Source: Zizania palustris (Eukaryota; Streptophyta; Magnoliopsida; Poales; Poaceae). Taken from it: a stretch of 64,000 nucleotides of DNA. The position numbers and the translations under genes were made by a program. Positions 54,208 to 64,000 of this stretch are shown in pieces. The stretch covers positions 32,190,889-32,254,888 of the forward strand of contig JAAALK010000285.1 of assembly GCA_019279435.1 (NCBI GenBank). The letters run 5' to 3'. Under the pieces are notes generated by a model, which saw only the letters and a program-made list of their open reading frames with translations, searched no databases and had not been told where the DNA came from. Numbering within the stretch: position 1 is the first letter of the stretch; each line of letters begins with the position of its first letter.

Positions 54208-55796
54208 TGAGAAACCATGTTGAAGTACATGGGTTTGATACTCCAGATGTGATGAGTGATTGTCAACGGAAGTCAAAGGAAGGGAGAAATGAAGACCTGC
54301 CGAGTCTGAGGAGCATGTGACTCAGGTACACGGGCAGCGAGCGACGACCGGGCAGAGAAGCCGCGGAGTCGGGCTGGCCCAATCCGGGTACATGGCTAGG
54401 AGAGGCAGATGATCCATCGGTCTATTGACTAGGTTTGACTCAGGTACATGGGCGGTGAGCGATTGCCGGGCTGAGGAAGCTGCGGGTCAGGTCGGCCCAA
54501 TCCGGGTACCCGGTGCGAAGACGGTGGACGCTTTGTCAGTTTCGGCGCAAAACTGACAATCTATGATTAATTCGTTTTTAGGATATTAATATTTAGTTTT
54601 TAAGTTTAGAATATTTTATTTGAGTCAGGTGATTTTTCTAAGAATATTTTAGTAATTTTCGGAATTTATTTTAGAGTCAGTTTAATTTACCCTAGGGGTA
54701 AATTAGTCTTTTTATGTATTAGAGTCACCTATAAATAGGCCCCTATCCCCCCTGGGGATAGATGACTGTTTCTAATAGATCAATCTGCAGTCCATTTTCA
54801 TTTTCCACCGAAAGTACATCGGCCTACAACTTTCATCGACGTTTGTTCTTCTCTAGGAATTTTTTTGGTGGCTATTTTTTTCTGGTGTGTTCTTCTTCTC
54901 CACAGGCCACGTCGTCGGCACTTTCAGAAGCGTAGAAGCAGGGCCATGGTGGTGCGGTAGGAAAAAGCGCATGGCTCAAAACCTTTCTTCTGGCGTAAAG
55001 TCACGGTGTTCAAGAATGCGGGCCACACTGCTGTTTTGATGCTCTCGACGTGAAGACCCAAGCATTTGCTTGCGTGAAGCCAACGGCGCGGCTGGCTTGG
55101 CAGGAAGCAAATGGCGCAGCTAATTTTGTGAATTTCCAGCAGACAATCGGCGGGAGCGGCGACAACATCTCAGGCGCACGGCTCGAGGCGAACAGTTTTC
55201 AGCAACCGGATCTTCTGCGGCGCGCGCGGCGACTCAACAGATTGCAGGTTAGTTTAATCTACTATTTCTTAGTTGTTTAATTAAATCATATTTATCTATC
55301 TCCTATTTTCTTGTTAGAATAAATCTGTTGGTTATCTATTTTAATTAGCCTAAAATTAATAAATTCGTAGTAAATTTTTATCTGTTAAATCTTTATCTTG
55401 TATTATTTAAATATATCTGTTTAATTTGTTCATATAAAAAGAAAAGAAAAATTTATTAGTCGCAGTCATATATTTCGGTCTATTTCGGAATTAATTTTTA
55501 ATGATTCATATCTTAGTCATTTGATTAGTATTTTATTTCTAGACTGAAATATAAATATTTCGTGATTTTTCTAGGTGTTTGTATTTACTGTAGTATTTTC
55601 ATTTAGACTATTTTTAATATCATTTTAATTAGGACACTGGTCATTTTTGAGCTAGACAACTTTAACTTCTGAAATTTGCTTTGCAAATATTATTTGTCTG
55701 GTTAAGTTCATTTGGGTGTTGGGATTAAAATATAGTTTAGCAAGAAATTTTTAGGCGCCCATTCACCCCCCTCTGGTCGCTATTTTCGATCCTACA
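54208..55796 (+). repeat. 5' LTR of the gag-only Sirevirus-like element
   Basis: 1589 bp, TGAGAAACCATG to CGATCCTACA, with a TATAAATA box at 54730-54737. Open frames inside (for example 55050-55280) are not genes. Confidence 0.92.
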
Positions 55797-55798
55797 AG

Positions 55799-55810
55799 TG
55801 GTATCAAAGC
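55799..55810 (+). other. Primer-binding site of the gag-only element
   Basis: TGGTATCAAAGC, one base from the standard initiator-Met tRNA site, two bases after the LTR. Confidence 0.88.
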
Positions 55811-55861
55811 GAGGTTAGGGTTTTCTAATATCTTAACCGATTCTAAACCTAGGTAGTGACC

Positions 55862-58554
55862 ATGATGTCTTCTGGTAAAATCCCATCCCTAGAAGCTATT
55901 GGCTACACTTATTGGAAGACTCGCATGCGAGCATATCTTATGAGCCAGAGATCAGATATATGGGAGATTTGTGTTCATCCTAGTTTCACCATAACGACTA
56001 TTGTTGCGGATACTGCTGCTGATTTAATTACCCAGCATCAAAATAATAGTAAGGCGGTGAATATTTTATTTTCTAGTCTAGGTCCTAGTGAGTTTGAGCG
56101 TGTTAGCCATCTCACCACTGCTCGAGAGTTCTAGGCTACCCTCCAGGCACACCATGAGGGGACAGCTCAGGTCAAGGCTAGGCTATATCAGACATACCGG
56201 CATGAGTATGAAAATTTCTCACAGAAGCCGGGTGAGACGGTTGAGGCTTTATTTGGTCGTTTTCAATCGATCATTAACAAGCTTCGCGTTAACAAGGCCG
56301 AGCGTGATCAGCTGGTCTCGGATCAAGCTCTCTTCTATTGTTGAGAGCGCGTCTTATGATACCTTGACCATCGTAGAGCTTTTTAGCAAGCTCAAGGCCT
56401 TAAAGGTTGATATCCAGTTGAGATCAAATCTCACTGATTCTGGCTCAAAGACTCTGGCGCTTGCGACAACGTCGACTGATCCTAATGCCATGAGTTGTAC
56501 TGCCTTTTCCTTGATGTCTATCTCCGAGGAACAACTTGATACTCTAGGAGATGTTGATTTGTGCCTGTTTAACAACCGGGTGCGACGTGTCTATGATAAG
56601 CGGATGTTTAAAAGACACGGCACAAAATCCGGATGCTTTGAGTGTGGTGATCCAGGTCATTTCATCGCCGACTACCCCAAGCAGAAGAATTACAAGAAGG
56701 GAACCGGCGGTAACTCCTATAACTCCGGCAAATACGACAACTCCACGAAGGGAAAGCCCAATACGAGATTCTTTCGAAAGGCTCTAAAGGAGTATAGGCG
56801 TGAGAACAAGAAGCGAGACAAGACCTTCTTCGCCGAGATGGAGAAAAGATACTACAAGAGATCCTCGTCTTCCTCCTTGTCTTTAAGTTCAAGTGATGAA
56901 GAGATCATGATCAGGAAGGGGAAGGATAGGGACAATCCGGCGGGCCTCTGTTTCATGGCCTTCGGGGACAAGCCGAAGAGATGCTCACGTGACAGCCGAA
57001 GACCCCACAAGAGCTTCTGCTCGATCGCTCTTGGGGAGAAGAAAGAAAAGGACTCCTCCGACGACTCCGACGACGACGACGATGAGATGGTATCATCCTA
57101 TGAACAAGAAGTTGTTAATTTATTAGAACAGAACCGTCAGGAGTTGAAGTATAGGGAGAAATTGCTTAGAGGGACAAAGAAGAGGATAGATGAGCTTGAG
57201 AGTGAGCTTGCCACAACAAATGGCAAGATTGAGAGTCTGTCTTCTTCCCCTTGCTTGGGTGATAGTGGTGAGTGCCCCAACTATGAGGTGCTGTTGTGTG
57301 ACCTGACGACTCTTAAGTCCAGGTACACAGAGAGAGTAGATGAGAGAGACGCATTGGCCACTGAGCTAGAGAGCGCTCAGCAGGAGCTAAAAGATGCTCA
57401 TGCCACTGTCGTCGCTCCTTGTGTAGACTACCCATCTCATTTAGCTAGTATAGCTGAGGTGAGAGCTAAGAGTGATGAGCAGTTGAGCTAGTTAGCTGGA
57501 GTGAGAGCTGAGTTGGAGCAAACTAAGCTAGAGATTGAGACCTTGTAAGTTCCATCCACTGTTTGTGAGAACTGCCTGTCCATTAGGATGGAGTTGATCA
57601 AGCTAAAAGCTGAGAAGCCTGTCGAAGCTGATAAAGAGTGTGAGATCTGCTTGTCTCGGTGGAGGTGTTAGCTTCTTTGAGAGAGGAGCTAGATGATGTT
57701 CAAAACGAGAACTTTTACCTCCGTCAGATCCTGAGTTGTATTAGTGCTACAGAGCCACAGCTCGGCATGATGATCCAGCAGTTCAAGAGACAGGATGGTT
57801 TTGGGGTAGGTTACACATATACCAATGCTAATTTTGAGAGCGCCATTAGCCATGTAGTGGAGTGGAGTAAGATGACTCCCGAACAGAGATATCCCAAGAC
57901 TCACTTCACTAAGTCATTTAAGAATAGTCAGCCCAAGGATGGAGTGTTCCAAGAACAATCTAAAGCTCCACCTAAGAAGCAAATCTGGTCTCAAAGCCTA
58001 AAACTCTTCACACTTCTCTTGATTCTTTACCTGGACCCTCTCACACCAAAGATGATACACCAAACACCACCAAGCCTAAGATTCCTAAGACAAAACCACA
58101 TTCTAAGAAGCCTACCTATCACCGTGAGTTTTGTCAGAGAGACGACAATCTTGAGGAGTCTTGCTTCAGGAGGAAGCGGGATGAGCGAGCAGAGAGAGCT
58201 CGAAGTAGGCAGGAGCAGTTCTACCAGCAGGATGGTAGACAGAGAGTTCATCAACGTAGAGAGAGGCTAGAGGCTAGGCCACGTCGTGTAGGTGGTGGTA
58301 GAGGAGACGGTTTTTATGATCGTGCTCCAGAGGGTGGTTTTCATTCTGGCAGAGTTCCATATCGTTATGGATACGACTTTGGACCTCGTGGCCGTGATTT
58401 TAGGAAGAATAGAGGACCGCGCTTTCATCCGCGTTTCGGTCCAGACTCATATGATTCTTTTTGCTTCCCTACATATGAGCAGATGGCTCAACACTGGTTT
58501 AGCACTTTTGCTAATCCTGGCATTGGACCGTTTGCTCCCAATCATGATTATTGA
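55862..58554 (+). pseudogene. Long Sirevirus-type gag, broken
   Basis: About 890 codons with the first ATG at 55862. It starts MMSSGKIPSLEAIGYTYWKT, the gag N-terminus. A TAG at 56132 and a frame change near 56310 follow. Next come LSSIVESASYDTLTIVELFSK, the zinc knuckle CFECGDPGHFIADY (56634-56675), and a Lys/Ser/Asp-rich linker (SSSSSLSLSSSDEE; DDSDDDDDE). Coiled-coil heptads (57100-57480: EQEVVNLLEQNRQELKYREK) run to a TAG at 57489. After 57600 it reads CEICLSRW, MIQQFKRQDGFGVGYTYTNA, a shift near 57985, and an Arg/Gly-rich tail to TGA at 58552-58554. The last knuckle residue is Tyr (TAC) where Cys is expected. Nothing of pol follows. Confidence 0.85.
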
Positions 58555-59912
58555 TCTTGATTTGGAAGTTGTGTATCCTTTTTAGGATACTTTGAGTCAG
58601 TTTTTTCTTTTTCTTCTTTATTTTTATTGAGTCTTTTTGTGTGCGTTCATATCATACATAATCATCTATCACATTTTGAGCTTGCTTCTATTATATGATT
58701 AATCTGCTTTACCTTCTCTGGCTAGTATATGTTTTTGATTACTTGTCGATGATCATGTTTTATTTCAGTTCACATGATATATCTGATATTTGTCATATGC
58801 ATGGCTTTTATGCTTTAAAATTGAAAAATGATCACCATTGCTTCTGGTAACTAGCATGTGTAGGCTAAATGCTTTCGATATCTTTTACATGCATGGTAGC
58901 TAGATCCTTACTTAGATGTAGATATGCAACTTGGACATCCATATGCTTTAAATATGAAAAATGTGCTATAAAAATGATAAAAATTCAGAAAAATGAAAAA
59001 TTTATGCATTTTTATGATTATTAGAAAAGATCCAGGTGGGTTTGCTTTGTCGCATTGCATTGTTCTGGACTGCTTACCATAGCACTTTGGTATGAACTAG
59101 AACGGTGTAATGTATGCCAAGACTAATGTCTTAAGCTTCTGATGGTCCAGTTCTGGCCTAAGCTTGACTTGGTCGTTTAGCATAATGTTTGACATGCAAA
59201 TAACCCCTGACATAAATAAAAAAAAGGGAAAAAGAAAAAGTTTGAAAATTTTAAAAAGATGACAAGTTTGCTGAGGCACTTTGATTTGGACAATGCTTAT
59301 CTTGGTAGATATCAGTTAGCTTTTGCATCTCATGCTTTACTTTGCTTGTCAACTAGAAATTGTGGTGATGCTTTTGTTTGCAAAAATCGAAAAATGTGTG
59401 CTAATGAATCTCTTTAGATATCATCTGTTGCACTGATCATGTCATGTATCTTAGACAGTATATCTTTGGCTATACCTATTAGATGTTGTAATTGCAGTTA
59501 ATCATATCTAAGAAGCATGCTTTCCACACTCCACCTGCACCCCATCTGCATTCATGGCATATTTTGAGGGGGAGCTGCTTTTCAGGGGGAGTTTGTGTCT
59601 ATGTCTTTTTAGAGTGCATTTAGTCTCACTTGATGAGTCCAATTGTCAACAAGGGGAGAAATTTTGGAGTACATTTCAGGGGGAGTTCCTTGTTGGTAAT
59701 TTTGAGATTTGTACTTGTCTTTGAGTTTTTATTTTTGGTTAACCATAATGACCACTTTTCTTGCTTCTGTTTGGCTTTTGGTCATTAGGAAACTTTTATT
59801 TTCTTTCTTTCTTCTATTTTCTTTTGTCTTTGTTTTTCTGTTTCCACATGTTTTGCAGGTTCTGGAGATGAGCTAAAAAGGGTGTTGATAATGCACTCAT
59901 CAAGGGGGAGAT
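58555..59912 (+). other. Non-coding region with several polypurine tracts
   Basis: No gene is supported. AT-rich to about 59560, then GGGGGAG or GGGGAG at about 59568, 59585, 59653 and 59679, and the tract used for priming at 59901-59911 (CAAGGGGGAG) just before the 3' LTR. Repeated tracts of this kind are described for Sireviruses. Confidence 0.75.
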
Positions 59913-61601
59913 TGAGAAACCATGTTGAAGTACATGAGTTTGATACTCCAGATGTGATGAGTGATTGTCAACGGAATTCAAAGGAAGGGAGAAATGAAGA
60001 CCTGCCGAGTCTGAGGCGCATGTGACTCAGGTAAACGGGCAGCGAGCGATGGCCGGGCAAAGGAGCCGCGGAGTCGGGCTGGCTCAATCCGGGTACATGG
60101 CTAGGAGCGGCAGATGATCCACCAGTCTGTTGACTGGGTTTGACTCAAGTACACGGGTGGCGAGCGATTGCCGGGCTGAGGAAGCTGCGGGGTCGGGTCG
60201 GCCCAATCCGGGTACCCGGTGCGAAGACGGTGGACGCTTTGTTAGTTTCGGCGCAAAACTGACAATCTATGATTAATTCGTTTTTAGGGTATTAATATTT
60301 AGTTTTTAAGTTTAGAATATTTTTATTTGAGTCTGGTAATTTTTCTAAGAATATTTTAGTAATTTTCGGAATTTATTTTAGAGTCAGTTTAATTTACCCT
60401 AGGGGTAAATTAGTCTTTTTATGTATAGAGTCTCCTATGAATAGGCCCCTATCCCCCCTGTGGATAGATGACTATTTCTAATAGATCAATCTGCAGTCTA
60501 TTTTCGTTTTCCACTGAAAGTACATCGATCTACAACTTTCATCGACGTTTGTTCTTCTCTGGGGATTTTTTCGGCGGCTATTTTTTTCTGCCGTGTTCTA
60601 CTTCTCCACGCGGGCCACGTCGTCGGCGCTTTCAGCAGCGTAGCAACAGGGCCATGGTGGTGCGGTAGGAAAAAGTGCATGGCTCAAAACCTTTCTTCTG
60701 GCTTAAAGTCACGGCGTTCAAGAACATGGGCCCCACTGCTGTTTTGATGCTCTCGGTGTGAATACCCAAGCATTTGCTTGCGTGAAGCCAATGGCGCGGC
60801 TGGCTTGGCGGGAAGAAAATGGCGCGACTGTTTTTGTGAATTTCCGGCAGACAGCCGGCGGGAGCAGCGACTACATCTCAGGCGCACGACTCGAGGTGAA
60901 CAGTTTTCAGCAGCCAAATCTTCTGCGGCGCGCGCGGTGACTCAACATATTGCAGGTTAGTTTAATCTACTATTTCTTAGTTGTTTAATTAAATCATATT
61001 TATCTATCTCCTATTTTCTTGTTAGAATAAATTTGTTGGTTATCTATTTTAATTGGCCTGAATTAATAAATTCGTAGTAAATTTTTATCTGTTAAATCAT
61101 TATCCTTTTATTATTTAAATATATATGTTTAATCTGTTCATATAAAAAGAAAAGAAAAATTTATTAGTCGCAGTCATATATTTTGGTCTATTTCTGAATT
61201 AATTTTTAATGATTCATATCTTATTCATTTGATTAGTATTTTATTCCTAGATTGAAATATAAATATTTCGTGATTTTTCTAGGTGTTTGTATCATTTTAA
61301 TATCATTTAGACTATTTGATTAGTATTTCTAGGTGTTTGTATCATTTTAATATCATTTTAATATCATTTGATTAGTATTTCTAGGTGTTTGTATCTTATT
61401 CATTTAGACTATTTTTAATATCATTTTAATTAGGACACCGGTCATTTTGAGCTAGACAACTTTAACTTCTGAAATTTTCTTGGCAAATATTATTTGTCTG
61501 GTTAAGTTCATTTGGGTGTTGGGATTAAAATATAGTTTAGCAAGAAATTTTTAGCCGCCCATTCACCCCCCCCCCCTCTGGTCGCTATTTTCGATCCTAC
61601 A
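59913..61601 (+). repeat. 3' LTR of the gag-only Sirevirus-like element
   Basis: 1689 bp, about 100 bp longer than the 5' LTR because of a tandem expansion at 61277-61410. The TATA box is changed to TATGAATA near 60436. It ends in CGATCCTACA after a 13-C run. Confidence 0.92.
61277..61410. repeat. 50-53-bp tandem repeat in the 3' LTR
   Basis: Units begin TTCTAGGTGTTTGTAT at 61277, 61327 and 61379. The 5' LTR has one unit at the matching place (about 55570). Confidence 0.88.
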
Positions 61602-61606
61602 TTTTG

Positions 61607-62510
61607 CCACATATGACGCATGTGAGTCTTGCTTACTTGGCAAAATGACAAAGATGCCTTTCACTGGACAGAGTGAGAGAGCGAGTGAGCTATTCTCTAT
61701 AGTACATACTGATGTGTGTGGACCAATGAGCCATGTCGCAAGAGGTGATTTTCAGTACTTCATCACTTTTACCAACGACTTTAGTAGATATGGTTATGTC
61801 TACATGACAAGTCATAAGTGGGAGTCCTTCGAAAAGTTTAAGGAGTTCCAAAATGAGGTACAAAATCAGATGGCCAAGACAATTAAATTTCTATGATCTG
61901 ATCGTGGAGGTGAATATTTCAGCCATGAGTTTAGTGATCATTTGAAGCAGTGTGGAATTGTTCCACAACTGACTCCACCCGGTACACCCTAGTGGAATGG
62001 AGTGTCCGAGCGGAGGAACCGCATCTTGTTGGACATGGTTCAGTCTATGATGAGTCATGCTGATCTTCCATTATCCTTTTGAGGACTCTCTCTAGAAACT
62101 GCCGCTTTCACGATAAATAGAGTTCCATCTAAGTCAATAGAGAAGACACCATATGAGATATGGTCTGGGAGGCATCCTAGTTTATCTTTTCTAAAGATTT
62201 GGGGTTGTGAGGCGTATGTAAAATGTTTGACGTCTGACAAGCTCACTCCTAAATCTGACAAGTGCTTCTTTATGGGTTATCCTAGGGAAATCAAATGATA
62301 TTATTTCTATAATAGAGAAGAGGGAAAAGTGTTTGTTGCTCGGAATGGTGTATTCCTTGAGAAAGAGTTTCTCTCAAAAGGTGTTAGTGGGAGAACGGTG
62401 CATGTCGAAGAGGTTCAAGAGCCACTAGAAGGCATTCCCAATCCCATTGAACCACGACGGGACATGCAAGGTGTTGCACAGCCTGTTGTGGAGACACCAG
62501 CCCCATAAAG
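61607..62510 (+). pseudogene. Copia integrase with stops
   Basis: The first residues, ATYDACESCLLGKMTKMP, complete the zinc finger begun before the inserted element. The core has HTDVCGPM (first Asp), SDRGGEYF (second Asp) and NGVSERRNR (Glu), so all three catalytic acids are present. It goes on KTPYEIWSGRHPSLSFLKIW and the GKVFVARNGVFLEKEF C-terminal pattern. Stops: TGA before SDRGGEY, TAG before WNGVSE, TGA after LPLSF, TGA near 62297 and TAA near 62506. It would join element cDNA to host DNA; it cannot now be made as one chain. Confidence 0.87.
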
Positions 62511-62520
62511 ATCCAAAAGA

Positions 62521-63488
62521 GTGAGTCACGCGCCAGAGCGGTATATGTTTCTGACCACTTGGTATTGTGACGTGTTGTTGTTGGAGAACGACAAGCCCAA
62601 GACCTATGTAGAAGCAGTGATGGGACTAGGCTCTGAGAAATGGCTGGTAGCCATTGGATCTGAGTTTGAGTCCATGCGAGAAAACCAAGTTTGGAATGTG
62701 TTTGATCCATCCAATGGTGTAAAAACTATTGAGTATAAATGGATCTTCAAGAAAAAGATATACGTTGATGAAATATTCATATCTATAAGACATGATTGGT
62801 GGTGAAAGGTTTCAGATAGATTCAATGTGTTGATTATGATGAAACTTTTTCGCCCATCGCTATGCTTAATTCTATTCAGATCATCCTAGCAATTGCAGCA
62901 TTTTATGATTATGAGATATGGAAAATGGATGTCTACGGCTTTCCTGAATGGAATTCTAAGTGAAGATGTGCACATGACACAGCCTGAAGGTCTTGACAAT
63001 CCGTAAAATGCTAGGAAAGTTTGTAAGTTGCAGAAGTCCATTTATGGACTGAAGCAAGCTTCTCGGAGTTGGAATCTTCATTTTGATGTGGTAGTCAATA
63101 GGTTTGACTTATCAAGAACGAAGAAGAGCCTTGTGTTTACTAGAAGGCTAGTGGGAGCTCACTTGTATTTCTCGTCTTATATGTGGATGACATATTATTG
63201 ATCAGAATTGACATTCCTTCATTGAATGCTATCAAGGCTTCACTGAAAAACAATTTTTCAATGAAAGATCTTGGAGAGGCAGCATACCTTTTGGGCATTA
63301 AGATCTATAGAGATATCTCAAAACAGCTAATTGGATTAAACCAAAGTGTATACATTGACAAGGTTTTGAAACGGTTCAAAATAGAGAATTCTGAGAAAGG
63401 ATTTCTACCAATGTCACATGGTATTTCTCTTAGTAAGACTCAGTGTGCTGTGACACCTGATGAGCTAGAGAGAATGAGTGCAATCTGA
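62521..63488 (+). pseudogene. Copia reverse transcriptase with frame breaks
   Basis: It starts SHAPERYMFLTTWYCDVLLL, then GSEKWLVAIGSEFESMRENQ and VWNVFDPSNGVKTIEYKWIF, the copia fingers region. After a frame change near 62780 it gives traces of the palm (SPIAMLNSIQIILAIAAFYD; LQKSIYGLKQASRSWN in another frame). From about 63170 it is intact with LYVDDILLIRID, the catalytic YVDD, then KNNFSMKDLGEAAYLLGIKI and LKRFKIENSEKGFLPMSHG. A TGA at 63486-63488 separates it from the RNase H part. Confidence 0.87.
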
Positions 63489-64000
63489 TATTCCTCTACG
63501 ATCAGGTCCATCATGTATGCCATGTTGTGTACACGCCCAGATGTTTCATATGCTCTAAGTGTTACGAGCAGGTACCAATCAAACCCGGGTGAAAGCCATT
63601 GGGATATAGTAGAAAGTATCCTCAAGTACTTGAGAAGGACTGAGGAAATGTTCCTAGTTTACAGTGGTGATGAGGAGCTTGTTGTAAGTGGTTACACAGA
63701 TGCTAGCTTTCAGACCGATAAAGATGATTCTTGATCGCAATCTAGTTTTGTGTTTTGCCTCAATGGAGGCGCAGTAAGTTGGAAGAGTTCCAAGCAAGAG
63801 ACGGTGGTCGATTCTACAATAGAAGCAGAGTATATCGCAGCTTCGGCTACGAAGGAGGTCATTTTTTTCTGAGCTGGGTGTTGTTCCTAGTGCGTCTAGA
63901 CTAGTGAACCGCTATTGTGATAATAGTGGTGCTATTGTGCAATCCAAGGAGTCAAGGTCACACGAGAAGTCTAAACATATACTTCGGTGATATCACCTGA
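63489..64000 (+). pseudogene. Copia RNase H, cut by window edge
   Basis: It reads MYAMLCTRPDVSYALSVTSR, LVVSGYTDASFQTDKDDS (catalytic Asp) followed by a TGA, then FVFCLNGGAVSWKSSKQETV and EAEYIAAS (catalytic Glu), with further breaks after EVIFF. A trace resembling the SRSHEKSKHI part follows near the window end. Confidence 0.85.

Larger units (their letters stand above)
54208..61601 (+). mobile_element. Gag-only Sirevirus-like copia element
   Basis: 7394 bp with exact TSD TTTTG (54203-54207 and 61602-61606) inside another copia polyprotein. LTRs are 54208-55796 and 59913-61601; primer-binding site 55799-55810; a large gag (55862-58554); then 1.36 kb of non-coding DNA with repeated GGGGGAG motifs; no protease, integrase or reverse transcriptase. 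The long gag with coiled coils, multiple polypurine tracts and LTR ends fit Sireviruses (family knowledge). It depended on other elements for its enzymes. The LTRs differ at about 5-6% of sites by eye in the first few hundred bases, so it is older than the gypsy elements at 10043 and 29743. Confidence 0.9.
50919..64000 (+). mobile_element. Decayed Ty1/copia element, split by a Sirevirus-like insertion
   Basis: Plus strand: 5' LTR 50919-51712, primer-binding site 51717-51728, gag (52920-53735), protease/pre-integrase part (53800-54202), integrase (61607-62510), reverse transcriptase (62521-63488) and RNase H (63513 on). The copia order, integrase before reverse transcriptase, is clear. The 3' LTR lies beyond the window. 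The polyprotein frame continues across the element at 54208-61601 with one TTTTG kept. More than 15 stops or shifts. The same LTR family is at 23393-27384. Confidence 0.9.

Overview
The window is nuclear DNA of a plant, most likely a grass. Almost all of it is nested transposable elements: Ty3/gypsy elements of Tat, Reina-like and Tekay/Del-like type, Ty1/copia elements of Sirevirus-like and other types, and CACTA (En/Spm) DNA transposons with plant tnp2, DUF4218 and DUF4216 domains. I found no convincing host gene, tRNA, rRNA or CRISPR array. Family names rest on motifs I can read; the species is not determined.

The order of insertion can be read from boundaries, and most junctions carry an exact 5-bp target-site duplication (TSD). 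Left stack (1-18954): a Tekay-type LTR (1356-2014 plus 18741-18954) is split by a minus-strand Tat element (2015-18740; TSD GTAGT/GTAGC) and abuts a Sirevirus-like LTR fragment (1-1355). The Tat element is itself split by a solo LTR of its own family (8108-9453; TSD GATAC) and by a Reina-like gypsy element (10043-17085; TSD CTCCT).

Middle (18955-27741): remains of a minus-strand CACTA element end at a clear terminus at 23195. They contain a Sirevirus-like solo LTR (19052-20936; TSD AAAAC) and a spliced gene model with a B3-like domain. Next comes the LTR of a minus-strand copia element (23393-27384), split by a 3.1-kb solo LTR (23779-26911; TSD GGTTC).

Centre (27742-49406): a gag-only miniature copia element of about 1.1 kb (TSD TATAC) has been opened by about 20.6 kb of CACTA sequence (28230-48785). 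The CACTA sequence encodes a decayed tnp2 transposase, a TnpA-like protein and a Ulp1-like cysteine protease. An 11.6-kb Tekay-type gypsy element (29743-41386; TSD ATTTC) sits inside the tnp2 frame.

Right (49412-64000): about 1.5 kb of unassigned AT-rich DNA, then a decayed plus-strand copia element (50919 to beyond the window). This is split inside its polyprotein by a gag-only Sirevirus-like element (54208-61601; TSD TTTTG).

Nearly every reading frame carries stops or shifts, many of them TAG or TGA where C-to-T change at CAG or CGA is the simplest reading. This fits methylated, silenced heterochromatin. The Reina-like element and the central Tekay element have the most similar LTR pairs and look youngest.
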